Positions 1 through 6,255 of a stretch of DNA of 6,904 nt are shown here, piece after piece. Each line of letters begins with the position of its first letter. Position 1 is the stretch's first letter. The notes below the pieces were generated by a model. That model did no database searches. It had not been told where the DNA came from and was given only the letters and a program-made list of their open reading frames with translations. A program made the translations under genes and the position numbers. The DNA comes from an uncultured Phascolarctobacterium sp. (GTDB lineage Bacteria > Bacillota > Negativicutes > Acidaminococcales > Acidaminococcaceae), in assembly GCA_900553055.1 (NCBI GenBank), contig USBV01000082.1:1-6904 (forward strand). The letters are read 5' to 3'.

Positions 1-673
1 CGAGCAGCCCCGCGCTCACGCCATTGGCCTCGTTGCCCATAACAAAGGCCAAGCGCCCGTGCAAATCGGCCTTGTATAGATTATCCGCGCCATCCAAGCA
101 GGTCACCAACAGCTCGTAGCCAGCGTTGTGCGCTTCCTTGATAAAGCCCTCCTCGCTCACGCCAGCGAGCACCGGCACATGAAAAAGCGAGCCCATGGAG
201 GAGCGCACCGTTTTAGGAGCGTAAATATCCACGCTGCCCTTTAAAAGCACCAGCCCGCCAATGCCTGCAGCATCGGCTGTGCGCAGCATGGTGCCCACAT
301 TGCCTGGGTCCCCCACTCTATCCAACACCAGCAGCATCTTGCCCTTAGCCAAAAGCTGCTCCATGCTAGTGGACTGCATTTTGCACACTGCAATAATGCC
401 CTGGGGCGTTTCTGTATCAGCTATTTTCTTCAGCACAGCGTCGCTCACGCAATACAGCTTCACCTGCTGCTCGGCTGCCTTTTCTAGCACAGCGCGCGTT
501 CTCTCATCCTCAATCGCTGTATAGTAAATGCTTTCCGCTTGTCTATAGGCCACGGACTCCTCCACGGTACGAAGTCCTTCCGCCAAAAACAAGCCCCGCT
601 GCTGGCGATATTTCTTTTGCTTGAGCTCCGCAGCCGCCTTCACCTGAGGATTATTTACAGCTGTTAATTCCAT
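1..673 (-). CDS. SpoU/TrmH-family RNA 2'-O-ribose methyltransferase (3' end cut by the window)
   Basis: I read this frame directly: ATG at 673-671, then 224 codons open to the window edge. It should transfer a methyl group from S-adenosylmethionine to a ribose 2'-OH of rRNA or tRNA in the cytosol. Residues about 6-95 form the N-terminal substrate-binding region, including the early motif LFLAEG. The SPOUT catalytic domain follows, with motif 1 at residues 118-131 (DR.GDPGN.G..LR, with Asn125 and the likely catalytic Arg131), KTVRSSMGS at 154-162, and motif 2 MGNEANGVS at 212-220. Motif 3, which completes the knotted SAM site, lies outside. Family members are about 260 residues, so roughly 35 are missing. 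The start is fixed by the stop of ktrA, which it overlaps by one base (TGATG), and by GGAG about 10 nt upstream. The exact RNA target cannot be told. In Bacillota, a relative (YsgA) sits near pheST, which may be the next genes. Confidence 0.93.
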   Translation of the reverse strand, partial: MELTAVNNPQVKAAAELKQKKYRQQRGLFLAEGLRTVEESVAYRQAESIYYTAIEDERTRAVLEKAAEQQVKLYCVSDAVLKKIADTETPQGIIAVCKMQSTSMEQLLAKGKMLLVLDRVGDPGNVGTMLRTADAAGIGGLVLLKGSVDIYAPKTVRSSMGSLFHVPVLAGVSEEGFIKEAHNAGYELLVTCLDGADNLYKADLHGRLAFVMGNEANGVSAGLL

Positions 674-1335
674 CAAAAATCCACTCCCATGCGTTTTACG
701 CCCTCATGCGTACCCAAAACAATAATTTCATCCTCAGGCTGAAAAACCTCCTGAGCCTTTGGGTTAACAATGGTCCGACCATCGCGTTTAATAGCGACAA
801 CATTGACGTCATAACGACGACGCAAATCGGCCTCAATGAGGTTCTTGCCAATAAACTCCGTAGGAATGGGCAGACTCATCACGCTGATTTCGCTAGAAAG
901 CTCGATATAGTCCATAACACCAGCAGAAATCAGATTATGCGCCAAGCGTTCGCCCATATCCCGCTCCGCAAAAATAACCTTATCCGCACCAATTTTACTC
1001 AGCATAGCGCCATGCAAGCTATTAATAGCCTTGGATACCACCTGCTTAATGCCCAGCTCCTTTAACAGCATCGTGGCCATCATATTGCGCTCCACATTGC
1101 CAATGGCAACCACGGCCACATCCACATCCTCCAAGGGCAGGGATTGCAGCGTCTTTTTATCGCTGGCATCGCCGCACACCACATAGGGCAGCTGCATGCT
1201 TAGGTCCTGCACAATGCTTTCATCGCTGTCCAAGGCATATACATCATAGCCCAGCCCCTGCAGCGTTACCGCTACACTGGTGCCAAACAGGCCCAGGCCT
1301 GCTACCAAAAATTGTTTACGCTTTACTTTACTCAT
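673..1335 (-). CDS. ktrA: Potassium channel regulatory subunit, RCK domain protein KtrA/TrkA
   Basis: 220 residues, the size of Bacillus KtrA (222) rather than the doubled TrkA of E. coli. It should form a cytosolic octameric ring that gates the KtrB channel in response to ATP/ADP. The RCK_N Rossmann domain spans about 7-130, with nucleotide loop GLGLFG at 13-18 and Asp36 at the end of the second strand for the ribose. LLKELGI at 90-96 and KIGADK at 114-119 are typical. Glu124 in AERDMG aligns with the KtrA glutamate reported to bind the activating cation. RCK_C spans about 137-220; in some relatives this domain binds cyclic di-AMP. Oddity: position 16 is Leu where, from memory, B. subtilis KtrA has the Arg that touches the ATP gamma-phosphate. 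The gene starts 12 nt after the ktrB stop behind GAGG (7 nt spacing), so the two are cotranscribed. It overlaps the methyltransferase gene by one base. Confidence 0.95.
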   Translation of the reverse strand: MSKVKRKQFLVAGLGLFGTSVAVTLQGLGYDVYALDSDESIVQDLSMQLPYVVCGDASDKKTLQSLPLEDVDVAVVAIGNVERNMMATMLLKELGIKQVVSKAINSLHGAMLSKIGADKVIFAERDMGERLAHNLISAGVMDYIELSSEISVMSLPIPTEFIGKNLIEADLRRRYDVNVVAIKRDGRTIVNPKAQEVFQPEDEIIVLGTHEGVKRMGVDF

Positions 1336-1347
1336 CTTTATACCTCA

Positions 1348-2787
1348 TTAACCAATCATGATATTTTCGGTGGGATAACGCAGCTTATCCACTTTTTTGT
1401 TAAAGAAGGACATGCCAAAGGTTAAAATACCGATTCTACCAATATACATCGTCATAATCAGCACCAGCTTGCACCAAGCGTTCCACTCCGGCGTAATGCC
1501 GATGCCCATGCCCACAGTACCCATGGCCGAAAAAACTTCAAACAGGATGAACTGAAAGGGATGATTTTTATCGTCAAGCACTAGCAATAAAAACACAGCC
1601 ATAGTTACCCAAGAAATTGCCAACAAAAAGATAGCCAGGCTTTTGTTGATAACACTGGACTCAATACGCCTTTTAAACAAAACTACATCCTTTTTATCAC
1701 GCAACAGCGCTAGGGTAGAAGCTAAGAGCACGGCAAAGGTGGTTGTCTTTACGCCGCCACCGGTTGATGTAGGCGATGCACCGATAAACATCATGCCCAT
1801 CATGAAAAATAAGGTCGCATTATTTAAGGACGCCAAATCAATGGTGTTGAAGCCCGCAGTACGCAAGGACACCGACTGAAACAACGAAGCCAACCACTGC
1901 TGCCCGGTGCTGAGCGCGCCAAGGGTAGCTGCGTTATGATGCTCCAACGCCCAAATTAGCAAAGTACCCATGACCCACAGAATAGCGTTGACCACGAGCA
2001 CGATTTTCGAATGCAAGGTCAGGCGTTTCCAGCAGCGCTTGCGCAGTAAATCTTCGATTACAGTAAAGCCCAATCCGCCTATAACAATCAACATGATAAA
2101 GCAAATATTCAGCACCACATCTCCCTGAAAGCCTGTGAAGCTTTGGAAATTGCCAATTAAATCGAAGCCAGCATTACAAAAGGCCGAAATAGCGTGCCAA
2201 TAGCCCCAATAAATCCCCTGATAACCCATATTCATGGAAAAATAGAAATATAGTGCTATTAGACTGCCAAAGCAAAACTCCATCCACAGGGTATATTTAA
2301 AAACAGTCATAGCGATATGCATAACTTCGCCGGGATCATCCTGATTAAGTGATTCCTGCACCAAAAGCCTTTGGCGAATATTCATCCTCCGATGCAGACC
2401 AAAATTAAACAGAGTGCTGATCGTCATAAGTCCAATACCGCCCAGCTGGATGAGCAAAATCAGCACTATTTGTCCAAAAAGGCTGAGCTCCTTACCAGTA
2501 TCCCACACAGCGAGACCGGTTACACAGGAGGCAGAGGTAGCTGTGAAAAAGGCATCCAGGGGATTAGCCCATTGGCCATTAACATGGGAAATAGGCAAGC
2601 TTAAAAGGAGTGTACCTAAAAGAATTAAAAAAGCAAAGGAAAGGCCGATTAAGGTGCTGCGATTGATATTAGCAATTTGGCGCATCAGCCTGCGGTAATG
2701 CAGCCGCTTCTGATAGCGCATCAGCTGATTGCGTTCAATATCGCTTGCTTCTTCCTTAGTTAACTCATGTGCAATGGACTTACGCAT
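1348..2787 (-). CDS. ktrB: Potassium uptake channel subunit KtrB/TrkH
   Basis: 479-residue integral membrane protein of the Trk/Ktr/HKT superfamily that moves K+ into the cell, in Ktr systems usually helped by Na+. Four M1-P-M2 repeats are recognisable from their selectivity-filter segments: SCVTG ending at Gly91, CNAG at Gly207, RTAG at Gly312 and GTVG at Gly426. All four filter glycines are present. After the third pore loop, GASPTSTGGG (336-345) is the flexible intramembrane gating loop of this family. Arg451 in YIGRIG matches the conserved arginine of the last helix that lies near the pore. The first 43 residues are a charged cytosolic extension, making the protein some 30 residues longer than B. 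subtilis KtrB. The start has a strong GGGGAGG with 6 nt spacing, and a consensus promoter lies about 50 nt upstream. It is the first gene of a ktrB-ktrA-methyltransferase transcript. TrkH is the alternative name; the small single-RCK partner favours Ktr. Confidence 0.95.
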   Translation of the reverse strand: MRKSIAHELTKEEASDIERNQLMRYQKRLHYRRLMRQIANINRSTLIGLSFAFLILLGTLLLSLPISHVNGQWANPLDAFFTATSASCVTGLAVWDTGKELSLFGQIVLILLIQLGGIGLMTISTLFNFGLHRRMNIRQRLLVQESLNQDDPGEVMHIAMTVFKYTLWMEFCFGSLIALYFYFSMNMGYQGIYWGYWHAISAFCNAGFDLIGNFQSFTGFQGDVVLNICFIMLIVIGGLGFTVIEDLLRKRCWKRLTLHSKIVLVVNAILWVMGTLLIWALEHHNAATLGALSTGQQWLASLFQSVSLRTAGFNTIDLASLNNATLFFMMGMMFIGASPTSTGGGVKTTTFAVLLASTLALLRDKKDVVLFKRRIESSVINKSLAIFLLAISWVTMAVFLLLVLDDKNHPFQFILFEVFSAMGTVGMGIGITPEWNAWCKLVLIMTMYIGRIGILTFGMSFFNKKVDKLRYPTENIMIG

Positions 2788-2836
2788 GCTTGCCCTCCCC
2801 TCTTCTCGTTATGTCGAATAATGTTACTAATTTTAT

Positions 2837-2865
2837 ATTATACTAATATTAGACAAGAACGTCAA
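2837..2865 (-). promoter_or_regulatory. Sigma-A promoter of ktrBA
   Basis: On the minus strand, TTGACG (2865-2860), a 17-bp spacer and a perfect TATAAT (2842-2837). The start of transcription is expected near 2830, giving a leader of about 42 nt, too short for a large riboswitch. The promoter sits just 10 bp beyond the T-tract of the rplT terminator, so ktrBA is an independent unit. The spacer holds a perfect 10-bp palindrome, CTAATATTAG (2843-2852). Confidence 0.88.
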
Positions 2866-2875
2866 TTTTAGATAT

Positions 2876-2908
2876 AAAAAAGCCCGCCCCATATTTCAGG
2901 AACGGACT
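2876..2908 (-). terminator. Rho-independent terminator of the infC-rpmI-rplT operon
   Basis: On the minus strand, AGTCCGTTCC (2908-2899) pairs over 10 positions, three of them G.U, with GGGGCGGGCT (2890-2881) around an 8-nt loop. Six T residues follow at 2881-2876. The other strand has no T-run after the hairpin, so it acts on leftward transcription only. Confidence 0.87.
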
Positions 2909-2940
2909 TACAGTTAATTGTTGGAAATATTGGTTAGAAA

Positions 2941-3085
2941 GTGCCAGATGCTAGGCGTAGCGAGGAAGGCGTACTAGAGGTACGTCTCACCCTTCGGGCA
3001 TTAGCACGACCAGCACGTTCCCGCTTCACTTCGTTTGCGACAACGTGGGTCTTTGCGTCACAAGCTACAACGACGCAGATGGTGC
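2941..3085. repeat. Structured intergenic element, probably a dispersed repeat with a nested hairpin
   Basis: This part of the 315-bp gap between ktrB and rplT has no credible gene but is densely self-complementary. Read on the plus strand, the ends GTGCCA (2941-2946) and TGGTGC (3080-3085) pair with two G.U wobbles. Tandem G.A mismatches (2947-2948 with 3078-3079), then TGC/GCA, and further in GTAGC (2957-2961) with GCTAC (3064-3068) continue the stem. Inside are hairpin GGCGTAC/GTACGTC (2968-2974, 2980-2986) and a long interrupted hairpin (3008-3051: GACC/GGTC, CACGTT/AACGTG, CGC/GCG). TGCGTC/GACGCA (3054-3059, 3072-3077) offers an alternative fold. I cannot show other copies from one window, so calling it a dispersed repeat is inference from its closed, end-paired architecture. 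Confidence 0.55.
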
Positions 3086-3102
3086 TTTATAAGCAATATT
3101 TA

Positions 3103-3456
3103 TTACAGTGCAGCCTTTGCAGCTTCTACTAATTTAGCGAAAGCAGCTGCGTCGAAAATAGCCATGTCAGCCAAAACCTTGCGGTTCAGGTTGATGCCAG
3201 CCTTGGTCAGGCCGCAGATGAAACGGCTGTAGCTCATGCCGTTAGCACGGGTAGCAGCGTTGATACGAGCGATCCACAAACGACGGAACTCACGCTTTTT
3301 AGCGCGACGGTCACGACGAGCATAGCTCAGAGCTTTCATTACCAGCTCGTTAGCTTTTTTGAATTGTTTGCTGCGAGCACCATAATAGCCTTTAGCCAGT
3401 TTCAGAATGTGTTTATGACGACGATGAGCGGTTACGCCCACTTTAACTCTTGCCAT
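3103..3456 (-). CDS. rplT: 50S ribosomal protein L20
   Basis: 117 residues, the usual length for bL20. The product binds 23S rRNA early in assembly of the large subunit and, in Bacillota and in E. coli, also represses its own operon by binding mRNA. The start [20 protein letters not shown] is diagnostic. A long, very basic N-terminal helix (to about residue 60) inserts into rRNA. The globular C-terminal domain (about 60-117, with GMSYSRFI at 73-80 and [10 protein letters not shown] at 94-103) is the part that also binds the regulatory mRNA in the studied systems. The ATG is preceded by AAAGGAGG with 9 nt spacing. It is last in the infC-rpmI-rplT unit, 31 nt after rpmI. A terminator lies about 195 nt past its stop, with the structured element 2941-3085 in between. 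The leader of infC carries an attenuator that L20 could control. Confidence 0.98.
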   Translation of the reverse strand: MARVKVGVTAHRRHKHILKLAKGYYGARSKQFKKANELVMKALSYARRDRRAKKREFRRLWIARINAATRANGMSYSRFICGLTKAGINLNRKVLADMAIFDAAAFAKLVEAAKAAL

Positions 3457-3487
3457 TTGTAATATCCTCCTTTAAAATCTCTAATAA

Positions 3488-3685
3488 TTAAGCGTAGGGG
3501 AGCATCTTTGCAACATGCTCTTTATCAGTCTTATGAACCAGAGCTGCTTTGCGCAGGTTTCTCTTACGTGCAGGAGATTTATGTTCGAGAATGTGGCTCT
3601 TGAAGTTTTTAAAATGTTTGAATTCACCAGAAGCGGTTTTCTTGAAGCGCTTTGCAGCAGCTCTACGGGTTTTCATTTTCGGCAT
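3488..3685 (-). CDS. rpmI: 50S ribosomal protein L35
   Basis: 65 residues, typical of bL35, a small basic protein of the large ribosomal subunit. [20 protein letters not shown] at the N-terminus and the stretch [13 protein letters not shown] (35-47) match the family consensus, and nearly a third of the residues are Lys or Arg. The ATG has AGGAGG with 8 nt spacing. It lies 17 nt after the infC stop and 31 nt before rplT, in the near-universal infC-rpmI-rplT order, so the three should share the upstream promoter and attenuator. There is no sign of a separate promoter. Confidence 0.98.
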   Translation of the reverse strand: MPKMKTRRAAAKRFKKTASGEFKHFKNFKSHILEHKSPARKRNLRKAALVHKTDKEHVAKMLPYA

Positions 3686-3702
3686 TGTAATTTCCTCCTC
3701 TA

Positions 3703-4221
3703 TTATTTAGCAGGTTTAGGCGCAACAATCATAATCATGTTTTTGCCTTCTAATTTGGGCACTCTTTCTACAACGGCAATTTCTTTTAACTGCTCTGCCA
3801 TTTTGTTCAGCAGTACTTCGCCAAGCTCAGGATGGGACAGCTCGCGGCCACGGAACATGATGGTAACCTTTACCTTGTCGCCATCTTCCAGGAAGCGAAC
3901 AGCATTCTTGTACTTAACGTTAAAGTCGTGATCCTCGATGCCGGGGCGCAGCTTTACTTCTTTAATGTCGAAGGTTTTTTGCTTCTTACGGGCTTCTTTT
4001 TCACGTTTTTGTTGCTCGTAACGGAACTTGCCGTAGTCCATAATTTTGCACACGGGCGGTTTCGCTGTGGGAGCAATCTCAACTAAATCTAAATGTCTTT
4101 CCACTGCCAGTTGTTGGGCTGCACGACCGGACATAATGCCAAGCTGTTCGCCATCAGCAGTAATAACACGCACTTCACGCGCACGAATTTCTTCGTTGAT
4201 ACGCAAGCTTTCTTTGGCTAT
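3703..4221 (-). CDS. infC: Translation initiation factor IF-3, probably started at AUA
   Basis: IF3 binds the 30S subunit, keeps it apart from 50S and rejects start codons other than AUG, GUG and UUG. The N-terminal domain covers about 1-78, with [14 protein letters not shown] (7-20) and [12 protein letters not shown] (55-66), then a basic linker. The C-terminal domain runs from about 86, with KLRPGI (90-95), FRGREL (123-128) and PKLEGKNM (155-162). No ATG or GTG fits the start. The in-frame options before the TGA at 4230-4228 are ATT 4227-4225 (3 nt after GGAGG), ATA 4221-4219 (9 nt) and TTG 4206-4204 (24 nt). Other genes here use 6-9 nt, so I chose ATA: 172 residues beginning [11 protein letters not shown], nearly matching the MSKD... 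start of Bacillus IF3. Near-cognate starts are the known basis of infC self-control (AUU in E. coli). Protein identity is certain; the start is well argued but unproven. Confidence 0.96.
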   Translation of the reverse strand: MAKESLRINEEIRAREVRVITADGEQLGIMSGRAAQQLAVERHLDLVEIAPTAKPPVCKIMDYGKFRYEQQKREKEARKKQKTFDIKEVKLRPGIEDHDFNVKYKNAVRFLEDGDKVKVTIMFRGRELSHPELGEVLLNKMAEQLKEIAVVERVPKLEGKNMIMIVAPKPAK

Positions 4222-4235
4222 GACAATTCACCTCC
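4219..4235 (-). promoter_or_regulatory. infC ribosome binding site and AUA start codon
   Basis: GGAGG (4235-4231) continues as GGAGGTGA, an eight-base match to the anti-Shine-Dalgarno sequence. It is followed after 9 nt by ATA (4221-4219), in frame with IF3. The strong site with a poor start codon is the arrangement expected for IF3 self-control. AGGTGA (4233-4228) can also pair with TTACCT (4250-4245), which would hide the site. Confidence 0.7.
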
Positions 4236-4369
4236 AGGGACACCAGGTAAGCGGACTGCTTACAAAAATAAAAGCGGGCAGAAATAATCCACCCGCAGAA
4301 AAATATCATATCCAACCCTGTCGAGTGCTAACCGCAAGGTGAGAAGCGGGAGGCTTCTGCTTTGTTACT
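4222..4369 (-). promoter_or_regulatory. infC leader, L20-type autoregulatory attenuator
   Basis: About 147 nt separate the predicted transcript start (near 4369) from infC. The first half folds on itself: AGAAGC/GCTTCT (4358-4353, 4347-4342) is a hairpin with loop CTCCC. It is enclosed by AAC/GTT and CGAGT/ACTCG (4371-4367 with 4326-4322), though the outer pairs may lie partly upstream of the transcript start. The second half is an intrinsic terminator (4296-4264). CCTCCCGC (4353-4346) from the first hairpin can pair at 7 of 8 positions with GCGGGTGG (4296-4289), the 5' arm of the terminator, giving a mutually exclusive antiterminator. In B. subtilis, L20 binding to the infC leader promotes termination; by position and design I infer the same here. 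Confidence 0.78.
4264..4296 (-). terminator. Attenuator terminator in the infC leader
   Basis: Minus-strand GCGGGT (4296-4291) pairs with GCCCGC (4279-4274) around an 11-nt loop, followed by TTTTATTTTT (4273-4264). It lies between the infC promoter and the infC start. It would therefore stop leader transcripts, and also thrS read-through, unless the antiterminator pairing forms. Confidence 0.85.
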
Positions 4370-4374
4370 CGAAT

Positions 4375-4403
4375 ATGATACCATATTGTAAACTTTGTGT
4401 CAA
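4375..4403 (-). promoter_or_regulatory. Sigma-A promoter of infC-rpmI-rplT
   Basis: Perfect TTGACA (4403-4398), 17-bp spacer and TATCAT (4380-4375) on the minus strand, with transcription expected to begin near 4369. The -35 box begins only 8 bp after the thrS stop codon. No terminator lies between thrS and this promoter, so infC may be read both from here and by read-through from thrS. Confidence 0.88.
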
Positions 4404-4411
4404 CTATTATT

Positions 4412-6205
4412 TTATTTTTTTGCTTTGGATTCTACAACATCCTTGAGGATGGCTTCGAATGCTTCAAAGCTCATTGCGCCCATATCGCCCTCAGCGCGAT
4501 TACGCGGGGAAACGGTCTTGTTTTCCATATCGCGGTCGCCCACAACCAGCATGTAGGGAATCTTTTCCAGCTGGCCTTCGCGAATCTTCTTGCCGATTTT
4601 TTCGTTGCGAGCATCCACGGTTACGCGATAGCCCTCGGACTCCAGCTTGCGAGCCAGCTCATAGCAATAATCAGCAGCGCGGTCAGTTACGGGCAGGAAG
4701 CGAACCTGCTCCGGAGCCATCCAGGTGGGCAGTGCGCCGGCATAGGTTTCAATCAAATATGCCAAGGTACGTTCATAGCAGCCCAGGGAGGTACGGTGAA
4801 TGATGTAGGGCAGTTTCTTTTCGCCGTTTTCATCCACATAGTACATGCCAAATCTTTCAGCCAGCAGCATATCGATTTGGATGGTTACGATGGTATCCTC
4901 CTTGCCGAATACATTGTGGAATTGGATATCCAGCTTCGGTCCGTAGAAGGCTGCTTCATCGATGCCGATTTCATAGTTTACGCCCAGGTCATCCAGAATT
5001 TTGCCCATTACAGCCTGTGCATGCTCCCATTGCTCAGCAGTGCCCTCGTATTTATTGTTTGGGTTAGCAGGATCCCATTGGCTGAAGCGGAAGGTGCATT
5101 TATCCAGCATGCCAACGGTATCGAGCACATATTTTGCCAAGTCCAGGCAGCCCTTAAATTCTTCTTCCAATTGGTCCGGACGCAGAATCAAATGACCCTC
5201 GGAAATAGTGAATTGACGCACGCGAATCAGGCCGTGCATCTCGCCGCTGTCCTCGTTGCGGAACAGGGTGGAGGTTTCGCCTAAGCGCATGGGCAGCTCA
5301 CGATAGGAGCGTTGACGGTTCAGGAAAACCTGATATTGGAAGGGACAGGTCATGGGACGCAGAGCGAAGCATTCCTTAGTTTCGTCATGCGGGTCGCCCA
5401 AAATGAACATGCCGTCCAGATAGTGGTCCCAGTGGCCGGAAATACGATACAAATCACGCTTAGCCATCAGCGGGGTTTTGGTCAGGAGGTAGCCACGCTT
5501 TTGCTCCACATCCTCAATCCAGCGTTGCAAAAGTTGGATTACGCGCGCGCCCTTCGGCAGCAGGATGGGCAGGCCTTGGCCGATATAATCAACGGTGGTG
5601 AAGTATTCCAAATCGCGGCCCAGCTTGTTGTGGTCACGCTTTAAGGCTTCGGCTTGTTGTGCGAGATAGGCGTCCAGCTCCTCCTTCTTCGGGAAGGCTA
5701 CGCCATAAATGCGTTGCAGCATTTTGCGCTTGGAATCGCCACGCCAGTAAGCGCCGGTAGCACTGGTCAGCTTAATAGCATTGCCCTTGATGCGGCCGGT
5801 GGAATCCAGATGCGGGCCGGCGCAGAGGTCGGTAAAATCGCCCTGCTTATAGAAGCTAATAACAGCGTCCTCGGGCAGGTCATTAATGAGCTCTACCTTA
5901 TAGGGCTCTTGCTTTTCTTCCATAAATTTGATAGCTTCAGCGCGGGGCAGCTCAAAACGCTCGAGTTTGAGCTTTTCCTTGCAGATTTTGCGCATTTCGG
6001 CTTCCAAAGCAGCCAAATCATCGGGAGTGAACGGAGCCGGAGTATCAAAATCATAGTAGAAGCCGTTATCGATGCTGGGGCCGATGGCCAGCTTTACATC
6101 GGGGTGCAATCTTTTCATAGCCTGCGCCAGCACGTGGGAGCAGGTGTGCCAATAGGTTTTGCGATAGTCTTTGTTTTCAAAGGTAAATTGTTTTTCTTCA
6201 GACAT
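4412..6205 (-). CDS. thrS: Threonyl-tRNA synthetase lacking the N-terminal TGS domain
   Basis: 597 residues; it charges tRNA-Thr with threonine and hydrolyses mischarged Ser-tRNA-Thr. The editing domain (about 15-200) has the HxxxH pair His20/His24 and C128xxxH132 of DLCAGPH. The class II core (about 205-495) has a zinc site predicted as Cys287 (MTCPFQ), His338 (SEGH) and His470 (YIIHR), motif 2 Arg316 in FRNEDSG, and motif 3 GCYER at 475-479. The anticodon-binding domain is about 498-597. Usual bacterial ThrRS is near 640 residues and begins with a ~60-residue TGS domain; here the editing domain starts almost at once. The start is secure: GGAGG 8 nt before ATG, with a T-box leader filling the upstream space. 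TCPFQ replaces the common NCPGH and TISEGH the common QDDAH, so this is a divergent subtype. Editing and catalytic residues are intact, so it should be active. Regulated by the tRNA-Thr T-box. Confidence 0.97.
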   Translation of the reverse strand: MSEEKQFTFENKDYRKTYWHTCSHVLAQAMKRLHPDVKLAIGPSIDNGFYYDFDTPAPFTPDDLAALEAEMRKICKEKLKLERFELPRAEAIKFMEEKQEPYKVELINDLPEDAVISFYKQGDFTDLCAGPHLDSTGRIKGNAIKLTSATGAYWRGDSKRKMLQRIYGVAFPKKEELDAYLAQQAEALKRDHNKLGRDLEYFTTVDYIGQGLPILLPKGARVIQLLQRWIEDVEQKRGYLLTKTPLMAKRDLYRISGHWDHYLDGMFILGDPHDETKECFALRPMTCPFQYQVFLNRQRSYRELPMRLGETSTLFRNEDSGEMHGLIRVRQFTISEGHLILRPDQLEEEFKGCLDLAKYVLDTVGMLDKCTFRFSQWDPANPNNKYEGTAEQWEHAQAVMGKILDDLGVNYEIGIDEAAFYGPKLDIQFHNVFGKEDTIVTIQIDMLLAERFGMYYVDENGEKKLPYIIHRTSLGCYERTLAYLIETYAGALPTWMAPEQVRFLPVTDRAADYCYELARKLESEGYRVTVDARNEKIGKKIREGQLEKIPYMLVVGDRDMENKTVSPRNRAEGDMGAMSFEAFEAILKDVVESKAKK

Positions 6206-6255
6206 TGTGTTTTCCTCCTATAATGTATCTGAACAGATGCGGGAAATATACGGGC

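Noticed and set aside
2788..2836. A riboswitch (for example cyclic di-AMP) before ktrB
   Set aside because: The leader from the consensus promoter to the start codon is only about 42 nt and shows no strong hairpin or terminator.
2941..3132. Small plus-strand frame in the ktrB-rplT gap
   Set aside because: Its composition comes from the structured repeat-like element and it runs into antisense rplT. No ribosome site.
3703..4206. IF3 started at the TTG codon at 4206
   Set aside because: The ribosome site GGAGG is 24 nt away, and conserved upstream residues (AKESL) would be lost. The ATA at 4221 fits much better.
4397..5284. A 295-codon plus-strand open frame antisense to thrS
   Set aside because: It lies entirely over the conserved ThrRS reading frame, has no credible ribosome site, and its sequence matches no family I know. 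It is a shadow of codon bias in thrS.
5654..6223. A 189-codon plus-strand open frame over the start of thrS
   Set aside because: It overlaps the ThrRS editing domain antisense and ends in the thrS ribosome site region. No independent coding signal.
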